Below are positions 21,010 to 31,780 of a stretch of DNA of 64,000 nt, piece by piece (position 1 is the stretch's first letter; the number at the start of each line of letters is the position of its first letter). Source of the stretch: Schistocerca nitens (Eukaryota; Arthropoda; Insecta; Orthoptera; Acrididae); the NCBI RefSeq assembly GCF_023898315.1, contig NC_064615.1, positions 1,187,257,413 through 1,187,321,412 of the forward strand, given 5' to 3'. The notes under the pieces are model-generated. The model was not told the DNA's origin, ran no database searches, and was given only the letters and a program-made list of their open reading frames with translations. The translations under genes were made by a program, and so were the position numbers.

Positions 21010-23170
21010 CGGCCCACCTGTAGTGGGTGTTCGGTGCAGCGCTCCTGTGGCGCCTCCTCGCTTCTGAATGGCTAGCCGGCACGTCTCTCTGTCTTTCGTC
21101 TTTGTCGAGCACCTCACTTGCTGTTGCGTTACATCCCCATTTACTGCGCTGTGAGACCCAGCCGCCAACACTGTCCCTTTCCAGAACGGCTACAGACAAA
21201 GCTGCGTGTATAGAAATCTGCAGACCTCGTATTCCACTGAGTCGCAAATCTTAACACTGCCACGAAACCTGCCCCGGCGACCCTGCCTGCCCACTTCCCC
21301 CGTCTTCGTCTGGAGGCAGTTCGCAATCGCACATACCCGTTGCGACCAGTTCCCTTCGAGGTCGACGCTCTTACCACCAGTCTGACTAAAATTTTCAATC
21401 TTCCGGTGACTCTTTCCTGCACTTCAGAGTCAGAAAATTTCTGCACACGCTGCTGGATTAGCATCTCTGGGCGAGAGGATGCGGCGGAGCCTCGCAGTTG
21501 CTTCCCACGCTAGTGCAACGGGCGTGCGAGGAACGCGTGTGCGCTCTCGAAAGGTGGAACAGCGGTGCCGGCAGAGTGCGTGCGAGAAGTACTGAGGCGA
21601 AAGACAGATCTGCCGGCTGCACACTTGTTAGCGACAGATAAAGACGTTGCTAACGGTTCGATTCTTCTCACACTTTGCTGCATAATGAGTATTTTGTTGC
21701 GGATTGTGTACAAATGTTGCTGTAGTCGAACTCGTCTGATATCAATCAGACAGTGCGTGGTTCGCTTACGGAACCAGTGACTGAGAACGCAGACAGATCC
21801 AGAAGGAATAGCTTCATCCATTATGCATTGACAAAGGCGGAGTCGTGAACTTTATGGTACACGCACATCCTTGAGCACAGTGTAAACCGTAAATACGACA
21901 AACGTTTTTAATAGATTTCCGTAAAGAGTTTGAGACAAATCGCAGGTTTTAAAATTTTCCTTACTGGCAGATTCCTAGTTCCTGCTGGAATACTTTCGGT
22001 GAACTCAGTTTTCTATTATAGAAAAAGTTACTCACAGAAATAAACTGAAAAGTAGCAAAATGAAATAAGAAAAGAAAGGATTTTTTACAAATGCAAAATT
22101 TAACTACGAAGTCATAGTACTAGTGGACAAGTTTTTTATGTAGGGTAGTTTAGAGCATCGACTGTATGGAGAACAAAAGAAGTAAGCACTGCAGTGGAGC
22201 TGCAAAAATAAACGTAATTTTCACAACTAAGTTTCGAATATGCACGAACGGATAGGTGCAGCTTCTGACACGCAACAGTGACATTTTAGCGCCTAAAGGA
22301 AGAACAGTTCAAAAAAGTTAGGATTCGCCAGGAAGCAAAGGAGACAGGGCATGTTGGGAGATTCCTGGACAGACACGAATAAAAAAAAAATGTATCTGGA
22401 AACAGGATGAGCAGGTTAACTCAGTGCAACCGCAACGAGCACACACTGGTGGACGGACGGGAGGTGGCCACGTGACGTCACAGGGCAGAGCGCAGCCTGC
22501 CGGCCGTCACGCCACACCTGGACTTGGATGACGAGTGGGCCCGCTGACTTAAAACAGTTCCTCCTGCTCCTATTTCACTGCCTTTACAACAGTAGTGTGT
22601 GGCACGTGCAACACAGCACACGGCAGGGGCACCGCGGAGTCCACAGCTTGCCCCACAGCCGCACTGCCCAGTCTATGGAAGTGCGCTGGTGAGGGGGCGA
22701 GGGGCATTAATCGTTAGCAATTTCCCACTGACAGCACTGTTGTACATTAGTTTTACGCAGCCGCCGCTGGACTCACCTTTTCCGGGCCAGCTCTGCCGGA
22801 AAGCTCGAGGAAACACGGGCGCCCCGCCAGCGGCTCGCCGGACCTGTGGACAGTCACACCACATTGCGTTACATCACATTACATTACAACTTACAGGCAT
22901 CTGCTCGTCTGGTAGTCTCCGGGACAAACACTGCTGTCTGTGCTAGCCTGTAATGAACAAGCCTCTTCATCTCTCAACAACTTCATCCATACCAACTGGC
23001 TCCTGTCACCGAGATTTAGTCTCCACGGGCAACTTTTCCACACCACGCTTCTATTCTGTTCTCCTCTTCTCGTCTGCACTATTCGTCGTTTACGAGTTCA
23101 CTTGGACACAACGCCACACTACAAATACATTCACAAAAATATTTCCTTACATTTAAATTTACACCATCCA
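21010..23170. other. Unassigned sequence
   Basis: No ORF with recognisable motifs. GC-rich patches occur at 21250-21560 and 22430-22850; the overlapping frames there are compositional. AT-rich sequence lies at 21880-22230. Confidence 0.35.
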
Positions 23171-23171
23171 G

Positions 23172-24170
23172 TCACATTAATGTGATAGTCGGCTACCTTC
23201 TACGCCAACGTCCAATAACCCCTCACAGCATTGGAGGGTACATAAAACGTATCGTGGGGACTAGGAAAAGAATGCTTTCGTTCTCGTAATGCGGAAACAG
23301 AGTGATTTATCTGACGTCGACTTTCGGGCCGAAGGTGGAAGCATTCGTTAACTGTTCGTGTGTCGCCGCGGTCAAACTATACGGTCCACGGCAAAACGGC
23401 TCGAACCGAAACCGGCACCGACGCAACTATTGTGCATCGAGGGCCGCAGATGAGGCCGGGTGTGGCGGTGTCTACAGGCGCGGCGCCTGTACAGCAACTG
23501 ACCGCGGGGCTGCCAACACTGGCCGCTCAGCGGACGCCACTGCGTGCGTGCAGGCGAGCGCAGCCGGCACCCGTGCTGGCGTCATGCACGCCAGTACCGC
23601 AGCAGTGTGTGGCGACCGGTGGCTTTTTCGCACGAACCACGCTTTGTGCTCCATCGCCGTGGGCGTCTACGGCCCTGCAACAATTCTCGGAAGGGGCCAG
23701 GCCGGAGCAGGCAGCGTTACGACCTGGAGTGTGTTTTTGTCGTTTTCCTGGGTCATCTCGTCATTCTGGACGGCACAATTAATCACCGTAAGTATGCGTC
23801 TATCCTTGCGGAACACGTACAGTTTGTTTTTCCTCGGCACGATGACTCGCAGAAACAGGACGATGCAACGTGTCACACAGCTCGCAGCCTACCGTACTAC
23901 TTCACCGGTCACGAACACCCCGCTCCCCTCGGATTTAAAGCCAGTGGAGAATCTGCGGTCCAACTCGGCACCTCAACCGAGCTGTTCGTGCCACGGATCC
24001 TCATCCGGCCGCGCCATCCGTACCTTCGAGAACCCCACTGAGACTGTTTCTCCACGCGTCGCAGCGGCTCTCCACCACCGGACAAACGGACAGAATGAGA
24101 CTCCGAATGGCAAATCTCCTGACAGGCTGCAGCACCTTCATTAAACTCCTGGGACAGTCAGCCTCAAGCA
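23172..24170 (+). mobile_element. Tc1-like element relic (CACATTAATGTG family)
   Basis: Begins with the self-complementary CACATTAATGTG at 23172-23183, like the homologous element repeated at 49640 and 59640. The shared internal sequence includes GCGGAAAC, a TCTGA..T..GAC stretch and GGTGGAAGCAT. Broken plus-strand frames carry 'RLRPCNNSRKGPGRSRQRY', 'DLECVFVVFLGHLVILDG' and 'QDDATCHTARS', the last holding the second catalytic acid of a Tc1-type transposase. At least two frame changes occur between 23300 and 24060. The right end was not found. Confidence 0.65.
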
Positions 24171-24520
24171 GGGCTGAAGCAACGGACTGGAAACAAATTC
24201 ACAAGGATTTCGTAAGGACGTACGGGGCGTGTTACTACGACTCTAAAGAGGTAGGACAAAAAACCTACGTCTATACAAAATATCCACCAACAACATGAAA
24301 CTTGCCCAACTAAATTAGACGAGAAGTGGCTTAGTGTGGACGGAGCTAATTAAACGAATAGAGAAGGAATCTGCTAACGTACCGGGTGATCAAAAAGTCA
24401 GTATAAAATTGAAAAATTAATAAACAATGGAATAATAATGTAGATAGAGGTAAAAATTGACACACATGCTTGGAATGACATGCGGTTTTATTAGAACAAA
24501 AAAAAAGTATTGCTACACGC

Positions 24521-24817
24521 GTGTTAGCTCTCTTGCGCGCGTCGTTTGGTGTTGATCGTGTGCTCAGCCGCCACTTTCGTCATGCTTCGCCTCCCAGGTC
24601 CCCAGACCTCAGTCCGTGCGATTATTGGCTTTCGGATTACCTGAAGTTGCAAGTGCATCGTGATCGACCGACATCTCTAGGGATGCTGAAAGACAACATC
24701 CGACGCCAATGCCTCACCATAACTCCGGACATGCTTTACAGTGCTGTTCACAACATTATTCCTCGACTGCAGCTATTGTTGAGGAATGATGGTGGACATA
24801 TTGAGCATTTCCTGTAA
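24521..24817 (+). pseudogene. Mariner-type transposase, C-terminal fragment
   Basis: The frame contains 'FGVDRVLSRHF', 'PPRSPDLSPCDYWLSDYLK' (the third acidic residue is the D of 'PCDYW') and 'LLLRNDGGHIEHFL' before the stop. The same C-terminal pattern is seen in the element at 11989-12833. The HTH and the first two catalytic acids are absent, so the sequence is non-functional. Confidence 0.85.
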
Positions 24818-25034
24818 AGAACATCATCTTTGCTTTGTCTTACTTTGTTATGCTAATTATTTCTATTCTGATCAGATGGAGCGCCATTTGTCGGACATTT
24901 TTTGAACGTTTGTATTTTTTTGGTTCTAATAAAACCCCATATCATTCCAAGCATGTGTGTCAATTTGTATCTCTCTATCTACATTATTCCGTGATTTATT
25001 CAGTTTTCAAATTTATACTGACTTTTTGATCACC

Positions 25035-25230
25035 GCCGGCCGAAGTGGCCGTGCGGTTAAAGGCGCTGCAGTCTGGAACCGCAGGACCGCTACGGTCGCA
25101 GGTTCGAATCCTGCCTCAGGCATGGATGTTTGTGATGTCCTTAGGTTAGTTAGGTTTAACTAGTTCTAAGTTCTAGGGGACTAATGACCTCAGCAGTTGA
25201 GTCCCATAGTGCTCAGAGCCATTTTTTTTT
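25035..25230 (+). mobile_element. tRNA-headed SINE inserted into a mariner terminal repeat
   Basis: Head from 25035 with A-box-like GTGGCCGTGCGG and B box GGTTCGAATCC; body with GTCCTTAGGTTAGTTAGG and CCCATAGTGCTCAGAGCC; T-rich end. A short CACC repeat flanks it on both sides, and the split mariner terminus shows the exact insertion point. Confidence 0.93.
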
Positions 25231-25239
25231 CACCCGGTA

Positions 25240-25470
25240 TTTTGCTAAAAAAAACATACATTTGCAATGGGAAAATACGTGGCAATACAATGCAAGCATA
25301 GGTTCCACACGAGCAAAGGCAGCACTCGTCGCGACAAACACACACATAACACCGCGGAACACGGAAAACACAGTAACAATAGAGATCACACTAGGCAGGG
25401 AACACGGCGTAATCTCTTCCGTGTATGCTTAACGTTCACTCGAAATAGAAGCATTCACAAATAAAATAAG
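25240..25470. other. Unassigned, possibly LINE 5' part
   Basis: Short overlapping plus-strand frames rich in Arg/Thr/His without motifs, leading into the endonuclease fragment. Possibly the same R1-like LINE relic. Confidence 0.3.
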
Positions 25471-25765
25471 AGGGATAAAGTTCGACAGAGGCAATCGCCT
25501 ACTAATACACATCGACGTCAATGCACACTTGATGCTCCGACATGCCAACAGACCGAACGCCAGAGGGCAGAACGTTGCAGACACAATAAACGAATGTAAC
25601 CTCTTCGTAGTGAGTAAAGCGGAACCACCACCGACCTCTGTGGATATTCAGCTAGAACCAGTAACTTTGACATTATTCTGGCAAATCAAATATCAGACGC
25701 ACACACCGTAAACTAGCACATCCTAGACAGTCACAAATGTGATCAGAACGTGATAGTAACAAAGC
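25470..25765 (+). pseudogene. R1-like LINE endonuclease (APE-type) fragment
   Basis: The plus-strand frame reads 'LLIHIDVNAHLMLRHANRP' then 'ARGQNVADTINECNLFVVSK', which resembles the D-x-N-A-H and following region of the AP-endonuclease domain of R1-clade LINEs, where the D and N take part in phosphodiester cleavage. Both flanks are lost. A later frame near 25690 ('ISDAHT'-like) may continue the domain. Confidence 0.6.
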
Positions 25766-25771
25766 TAATGA

Positions 25772-25841
<70 letters not shown>
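25772..25841. repeat. (CA)n microsatellite
   Basis: About 35 perfect AC dinucleotides, the longest dinucleotide run in the window. Confidence 0.97.
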
Positions 25842-26220
25842 ACCCACGGTTGCTGCTACACACGGCAAACTGGAAAACTCATAGAGGAGATCACTCACTA
25901 ACTTGCGCTGATGTCAGAGTTTACACACTGACACATATACTATAAAAATCGCAGTCAGCTGCCACACCAACAGCACGAAAAACGGAAACAGGGAATGTCA
26001 TGGTCCACAACGTTGACAAGACTCCAGAAATACTCATGAGACTGCATCAAAGGCCAAAAACAGCACAAGAACGGTAAATCAGACTCCAAATCTATCGCGA
26101 CGCTAAAGACAGGCATAAAACCGAACCTAACACGACAAGACAGAATGACTGGGACAACTTTGTGTGGACTCAGTTAGAAAAGAACACTTAGAAGATGCGA
26201 CAAACCCACTAAAGACACAA
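25842..26220. other. Unassigned sequence
   Basis: Between the CA repeat and the next LINE fragment I see only short frames without motifs. Confidence 0.35.
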
Positions 26221-26224
26221 TCTA

Positions 26225-26645
26225 CATTACACTTGTCGGTCCTCTGCTGGAATACTGCTGCGCGGTAAGAGATCCTTATCAGGTAGGATTGACAGAGGAC
26301 ATCGGAAAAGTGCAAAGAAGGGCGGCTCGTTTCGTGTTATCGCGCAATAGGGGTGAGAGTGTGACATATGATACGCGAGTTGGGGTTGCAGTCACTGAAA
26401 CAAAGGCGGTTTTCTTTGCGGCGAGATCTATTTACGAAATTTCAATCACCAACATTCTCTTCCGAATGCGAAAATATTTTGTTGGCACCCCCCTACGTAG
26501 GGAGAAATGATCAACATAATAAAATAAGAGAAATCAGAGTTCGAACGGAGAGTGGAATGGTAGAGAAGTAGTATGAAAATGGTTCGATGAACCCTCTGCC
26601 AGGCACTTAAGTGTGAATTGCGGAGTAACTACGTAGATGTAGACT
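26225..26645 (+). pseudogene. Jockey/CR1-like LINE, 3' end
   Basis: Frames in order encode 'PLLEYCCAV' then 'DIGKVQRRAARFVLSRN' and, after a shift, 'ELGLQSLKQRRFSLRRDLFTKF' and 'NKIREIRVRTESGM', the post-RT C-terminal pattern of this LINE group, related to the minus-strand copy at 29190-30600. The end has GGAGTAACTACGTAGATGTAGA, like the GTAGAT-type 3' tail of that copy. RT and endonuclease are missing (5' truncation). Confidence 0.75.
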
Positions 26646-26649
26646 CTTG

Positions 26650-27530
26650 CACCAACATGGAGCGTGCGAGAGAAGCTGATTAGTACCGAGTGGCCCTCCT
26701 CGGCCAGATGACTCGGCATAATGTTTCGACTTCTCAAATAGGCTAACCCGTCACAGGCTCCAGTCAATACTCAAAAGCGTCTTTCGAATACACGAAACCT
26801 GGTACCTCAATATACCAAACGCGCACTCCACTATTTAATGAACACGACAAAGCCTTTAGGTAAAAACTTTACTTTCCTCATTATTAGTGACTTTACATTT
26901 TGGGTAAGGTCACAAAGTCTTTTATTAACGGAAATGTCCCATCACCTACAAAGAGATAACGACTTTCATTCTGTTGTCCAGAAAGTGCTTTACCTCCCGG
27001 TATAGTTAGCACAGTCCTATCAGTCGGCTTTTTTCCTAACAATGAATGAGAAAAAAATGTTTGCGTCACTAAACAGGCACACTGACTACACGTCCTCAGA
27101 AGTTAACTTGTGATGAGCATCAGCAATAGTCGTTCAGGCTACAGAGCAATGCCGTTAAGAGCCGAAATAAGAGGAACACGACAACAGAGGTTTTCTCACT
27201 GTAAAGCGACTTCAGACTCTCAGTTTAATTTCACTTTCTGTCAAACTGCCAGTTTCTCCTATGTGTAAAAACTAAACGCTGAAAGGAAAACTCAAACCGA
27301 GACTGAGAACTGACGGGGTGGATAGACCTACTACTCTCATTTCAGTTCTTAGTATTCCTAACAACAGCACGCCCCCTCAGATCTAGTAGTAAATTGGGCC
27401 CGTCAAAAAATGAACACAGATCAAGGATGAAAACAGGAAGGTGTACTGAACTGTGAAGAAAGAAGCAAAATAGAAAAAGTGAACCATCCAAGTCCAAAAT
27501 GTGTAACAGTGAGAGGACAGCAAGACCTAC
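26650..27530. other. Unassigned sequence
   Basis: No recognisable ORF or repeat. It may include the outer part of the Harbinger element found downstream, but I could not identify its terminal repeats. Confidence 0.35.
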
Positions 27531-27600
27531 GGGGGTCGTGGCTGTAAGGTCACGGTGTTGGACTACCAAACAACCCACCCTTATTCAAATCTCGATTTTT
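27531..27600 (+). mobile_element. Possible tRNA-like SINE head fragment
   Basis: GGTCGTGGCTGTAAGG resembles an A-box arm, and TTATTCAAATCTCG about 40 bp downstream resembles a degenerate B box, followed by a T run. No conserved SINE body follows. It could be a chance match. Confidence 0.3.
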
Positions 27601-27749
27601 TTCAGTTACAGATACATTTTTATTTCACATTGCTACTTTATTTAAGAATTGTTTATCTCCACCATATAAAATATTCAAAATATGTCTTTTGTACTTAGCC
27701 ATCTTGCCTTTCAACTCCTTCCCTCATTTATAAAATATACCACAAACTT

Positions 27750-28280
27750 ATTTCAACAATATTTGGCACCATTACCTACATCTCGGCTGCTGGTGACGTC
27801 TTGTTGATCTACCAGGCCTTGCACTTTAGTAATCTCATTTGAATTCATATCATCTAAAACGGGCGTAATGTATGAATGCTGACACCATATTAATAGAAAA
27901 CTGTGAAGATAACTGCCTGTCAAGACGAGGATATTCATACGTTTTACGTCATATAAATTTATAGCAGAATGGAAAATTCTAAATTTATCTGACGGTATGC
28001 CGAACGCATTTTCGACAATTCTTCTAGTACTCGATATTCTGTAGCTGAAGACCATCCGATCGTTTATTACATAGTTCTACAAAGTTTCGCATTAATAGAA
28101 ATGCTTCGGCTTCCCACGCCTACATACCGTAGCTGGTTGGTACCATCTTTTGGATTTTCATTAGGAAGTAACTGCAAACTGTTGGTAGTTAAACGTTCGC
28201 AAATTTTAGTATTAATAATTACGACCCCATCTGATAGACTTCCATTTGTTTCAACATCACTCATCATAAAATCATAATAG
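27750..28280 (-). pseudogene. PIF/Harbinger transposase, C-terminal half
   Basis: The minus-strand frame 28267-28067 ('DVETNGSLSDGVVI', 'LTTNSLQLLPNENPKDGTN') leads after a frameshift into 28055-27753 ('SYRISSTRRIVENAFGIPS', 'NILVLTGSYLHSFL'). 'RRIVENAFGI' and the following helix correspond to the end of the HARBI1-type DDE domain with its third acidic residue (the E of 'VENAFG'). The N-terminal part of apparently the same gene lies at 31233-30958 on the same strand, so LINE insertions separate the two halves. Confidence 0.8.
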
Positions 28281-28369
28281 CCATTAGAACAATACTATGA
28301 AACTTACTGTAATTGCAGTACAGTCATGCAATTCCTCTTGGTGCAGTTGTGCGCCGTGCTTGATATCGA

Positions 28370-29055
28370 AAATTTTGAAACTGACATCTATCACGAAAAC
28401 AAAAGCAAAATGAGGATAATGGAATGTAGTCGAATTAAGTCGGGTGATGCTGAGGGAATTAGATTAGGAAATGAGACACTTAAAGTAGTAAAGGAGTTTT
28501 GCTATTTAGGGAGCAAAATAACTGATGATGGTCGAAGTAGAGAGGATATAAAATGTAGACCGGCAATGGCAAGGAAAGCGTTTCTGAAGAAGAGAAATTT
28601 GTTAACATCGAGTATAGATTCAAGTGTCAGGAAGTCGTATTTGTATGGAGTGTAGCAATGTATGGAAGTGAAACATGGACGATAAATAGTTTAGACAAGA
28701 AGAGAATAGAAGCTTTCGAAATGTGGTGCTACGGAATAATGCTGAAGATTAGATGGGTAGATCACATAACTAATGAGGAGGTATTGAATAGAATTGGGGA
28801 GGAGTCTGTTGCACAACTTGACTAGGATCGGTTGGTAGGACATGTTCTGAGGCATCAAGGGATCACAAATTTAGTATTGCAGGGCAGCGTGGAGGGTAAA
28901 AATCGTAGAGGGAGACCAAGAGATGAATACACTAAGCAGATTCAGAAGAATGTAGGCTGCAGTACATACTGGGAGATGAAGTAGCTTGCACAGGATAGAG
29001 TAGCATGGATAGCTGCATCAAACCAGTCTCAGGACTGAAGACCACAACAACATAT
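28370..29055 (+). pseudogene. LINE relic (RTE-like), C-terminal and 3' end
   Basis: Plus-strand frames encode 'NETLKVVKEFCYLGSKI', 'SREDIKCRPAMARKAFLKK', then (shifted) 'ALYGSETWTINSLDKKRIE'-like sequence at 28650-28720 and 'EGKNRRGRPRDEYTKQIQ' at 28890-28945. It ends with CAGGACTGAAGACCACAACAACA, a typical 3' end with a CAA-type tail. The RT palm is absent. It lies inside the split Harbinger gene. Clade assignment is by resemblance only. Confidence 0.75.
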
Positions 29056-29189
29056 ATCACGAAAACCTCGTGTTTTCTTTTCTTAATTTCAGGACAACTC
29101 TCAGTCCATCAGTGACAAAGATGGAGATTATGATGAATGTTCTGTGCACGGTCAATCATCAGATCAAGAATTTACAAGACTCACCCTAT

Positions 29190-30600
29190 CTTCCTCTACA
29201 TCTACATATATACTCCGCTAGCAACCAAGCGGTGTGTGACGGAGGGCACTATCCGCGCCAAAGTCATACACCCCCCCTCTCTATGTTGCACTCGCGGATC
29301 GCGCGAGGGAAAAACGATTGTCTGAACGCTTGAGTACGAGCTCTAATTTCCCTTATCTTTGAATGGTGGTCATTGCGCGATTTGAAAGTCGGTGGTAATA
29401 TGTGCTCTACATCCTCGGCAATGATCGGATTTTGGAATTTAGTGAGCAGCCCCTTCCGTTTAGCGCGTCTATCTGCAAGTGTGTCCCACTCCAAACTTTC
29501 TATGAGATTTGTAAGGCTCACGCGATGGCTAAATGTACCAGTCATAAATCTTGCCGCTCGTCTTTGGAGCTTTTAAATTTCCTTTGTTGAAGGACTGCAA
29601 CGTTTCAGGATTCTACCAACAAACCTCAATCTAGAGTTCGCCTTAACCGTTACTTGTGTAATCTGACCGTTGCATTTGAGTTCATTTCGAATAGTCACAT
29701 CCAGACACTTCACAGATGTTACCGCTTCCAAAGACTGGGCATTTACTTTGTACTCTTACATTAATGGGGATTTTCGCTTTGTTATACGCATTACGTTACA
29801 CTTACTAATATTGAGAGATAACTGCCAGTCATTACACCACGCATTTATTTTCTGCAAATCCTCATTGATTTGTTCACAACTTTCGTGTGATGCTACTTTC
29901 CTGTAGACTACAGCATCATCGGCAAACAGTCTAAGGCCGCTGTCAATACCATCAACCAGATCGTTTATGTAAATCGTAAAAAGCAGCGGACCTATTACGC
30001 TGCCCTGAGGCACACCTCATGTTACGCTTGTTTCTGTTGAAGTCTCTATATTCAGGGCTACATATTGCTCTGTCTGTTAGAAAACTTTTTAATCAACCGC
30101 ATACGTCATCGGTTAGACCGTAAGCGCGCACTTTTTGGAGCAAGCGACAGTGCGGAACTGAGCCGAACGCCTATCGAAAGTCAAGGAATATGGCATCAAC
30201 CTGGGAGCCGGTATCTAGAGCCTGTTGTATATCAAGCACAAAGAGGGCAACTGTGTCCCGCATGGCCGCTGTTTTCTAAAACCGTGCTGTTTTCTGAGAT
30301 TAGCTTCTCAGAGTCTAGAAAGGTCATTTTGTCTGAACACAAAATATGTTCCACGATTCTACAACAAAGCGATATCAGTGAAATTGGCCGGTAATTATGT
30401 GCATCCGTTTTTCTACCCTTTTTATAGATTGCTATGAGCTGGGCCTTCTTGCAGTCCCGTGGAACTTTCCGCTGCTTCAATGATCCTTGACAGGTGCCGG
30501 ATGATAATGGTGCTATATTCATCATCAGGGAACGATCGGTTGATGGGGAGCAAACGGTCAGCGGGTAGTAAAAAGAACGAAGTTCCTTCACGCAAGAAAG
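29190..30600 (-). pseudogene. Jockey/CR1-like LINE reverse transcriptase, degenerate
   Basis: Minus-strand order: 30591-30232 ('LKQRKVPRDCKKAQLIAIY', 'NYRPISLISLCCRIVEHI'), then 30013-29756 ('MPQGSVIGPLLFTIYINDL', catalytic 'LFADDAVVY' intact), then 29545-29264 ('LIESLEWDTLADRRAKRK', 'SKIREIRARTQAFRQSFFP'). The 3' end near 29195, read on the minus strand, finishes in ATATGTAGATGTAGA, a simple-repeat tail. At least two frame changes occur between 30232 and 30013, where 'DFRKAFD'-type sequence should lie. It would have been the RT of a LINE inserted into the Harbinger relic. Confidence 0.85.
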
Positions 30601-30760
30601 TGCTACAATTGGTGACCGTGAGGTTGGAAAAGGCCGAAGGTATACCAGTAGGAAACCATATTGCCGATGGACTGAGTGATATGCTTCAAGAAATGCTACC
30701 TTACGCCACGAAACTTGGAGACCTTGCTATATTTGAGGGGCATAGAAAACTCTGAATGTA
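30590..30760 (+). pseudogene. Possible accessory ORF fragment of the Harbinger element
   Basis: A plus-strand frame reads 'KKVLQLVTVRLEKAEGIPVG' then 'NHIADGLSDMLQEMLPYA', ending 'IFEGHRKL'. Its position next to, and opposite in strand to, the HARBI1-like N-terminus is where PIF/Harbinger elements carry a second DNA-binding (MADF/Myb-type) ORF, and the helical pattern would fit that protein's C-terminus. There is no diagnostic motif. Confidence 0.3.
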
Positions 30761-30957
30761 TTTTCCTCAATAGTGACGCCGCAGGTGGCAGACGAACCAC
30801 AGAGCGAGTTTTCGACATCGTAGAGATAACAAAGTTATTTTTTGACGCCAGTGCCGACACCGGGTCATTTTTCAACGTCGCAGCCATCCCAGCCACGCCT
30901 GTTTAACCACTCTGCCACAGACGCGAGGTCAATTTTCCACGAAGTGCTTCGACCCAC

Positions 30958-31233
30958 CTAAAATCTCAATCTCGCCCTTACCGTTTCACGAGAGGTACTA
31001 GCCTCCCTCATACTGGTGTCCCGCTTCTCTGTAACAACCGTCACAAGGCACGGCAACACCAGATACGCATCCTCGTTCGTCCGCAAGTATTTCAACCAGT
31101 CTCGTGGTTCTAAGCGAAGTTGCTTCATTAAATTAAGAAACGAAGGTTTGCTCCATTTCCTTCTTTTCTTCCGCTCTTTCTTCAAAACCAGAGCTAAGGC
31201 TGTTGCAAAGAGACGGTGACGGTCTTCATCCAC
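30958..31233 (-). pseudogene. PIF/Harbinger transposase, N-terminal fragment
   Basis: ATG at 31233 opens a 91-codon frame: 'MDEDRHRLFATALALVL', a basic 'KKERKKRRKW' stretch, 'MKQLRLEPRDWLKYLRTNE' and 'KRDTSMREASTSRETV'. This matches the N-terminal region preceding the DDE domain of HARBI1-type nucleases. The frame ends at 30958 next to foreign sequence. The C-terminal half is found 2.7 kb away at 28280-27750. Confidence 0.75.
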
Positions 31234-31234
31234 G

Positions 31235-31780
31235 AGTTAATATTATCTACACTTAACTCGGGAAACACGTGTACACACTGTCGTGGGCTGGACAAACTTA
31301 GTGCCGAACTGAAATGAAACGAGAACGGAAAGTGGACTGAGACGCGATACGGCCATCTAACAGCACCTCTCTCGTCAAACTGCCTTCGTGCTGTGCTGTG
31401 CTACGCAACCCGACTGCCGCCCCGTCCTTCTAACCGCGTACTGTCCAGCTGCACGCTCTCGACGGTGCTTACCAGAATGGGCAATGCACAACTACGGAAC
31501 AGTGCCGAATTCACAAATTTAAAAATTGTACAAGTAATGCAGAGGCACTGAGTCGTTCAGTGAGAAAAGAAGTGTAGGGCGTATGGCACAACTTGCCCAA
31601 AAGAAGGAATTTGTCCGTAGGGCAAATCCTGAAGCGTCGAGGAGCTACAGGAGCCAGGTTCTGGTCGGATGCGGGCTGCGGCAGTCAGGAACAGACCCCC
31701 CCCCTCCCCTCCCAAAGGGCAGGGCAGGCCGACACCCGCACCGCCTAAGTTCAACAAACGTCTCCGTGTCATTGTAACTG
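31235..31780. other. Unassigned sequence
   Basis: GC-rich in places (31380-31450, 31660-31740, the latter with a C-rich run at 31697-31712). No motif-bearing frame. It may contain the 5' flank of the Harbinger gene. Confidence 0.35.

Larger units (their letters stand above)
18110..21010. mobile_element. Possible hAT-like non-autonomous element
   Basis: The ends resemble one another as imperfect inverted repeats: the left side (18115-18155) has AATAACCGGTTATT and CAGTTATTT, and the right side (20960-21010), read on the minus strand, has AATAACCGTTATC and CAGTTATTT at similar spacing. Variants of AACSGTTAT recur near both ends (18510-18550, 18695, 20934-20998), like hAT subterminal repeats. 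No transposase is visible, and flanking duplications were not identified. The interior (18700-20490) is otherwise unassigned, AT-rich DNA. Confidence 0.3.
24382..25237 (+). mobile_element. Mariner-type element with internal deletion, interrupted by a SINE
   Basis: The left end CCGGGTGATCAAAAAGTCAG (24382) is mirrored on the right by CTGACTTTTTGATCACC (25017-25034), which continues as CGG at 25235-25237 after the SINE. TA dinucleotides flank both outer ends (24380-24381 and 25238-25239). Between them only the transposase C-terminus remains (24521-24817). The element is therefore a deletion derivative of an IS630/mariner-type transposon. Confidence 0.85.

Noticed and set aside
23302..24144. Intact 280-codon host protein
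   Set aside because: Transposase motifs appear in a different frame over the same bases; the long frame is an out-of-frame reading of a GC-rich Tc1-like relic.
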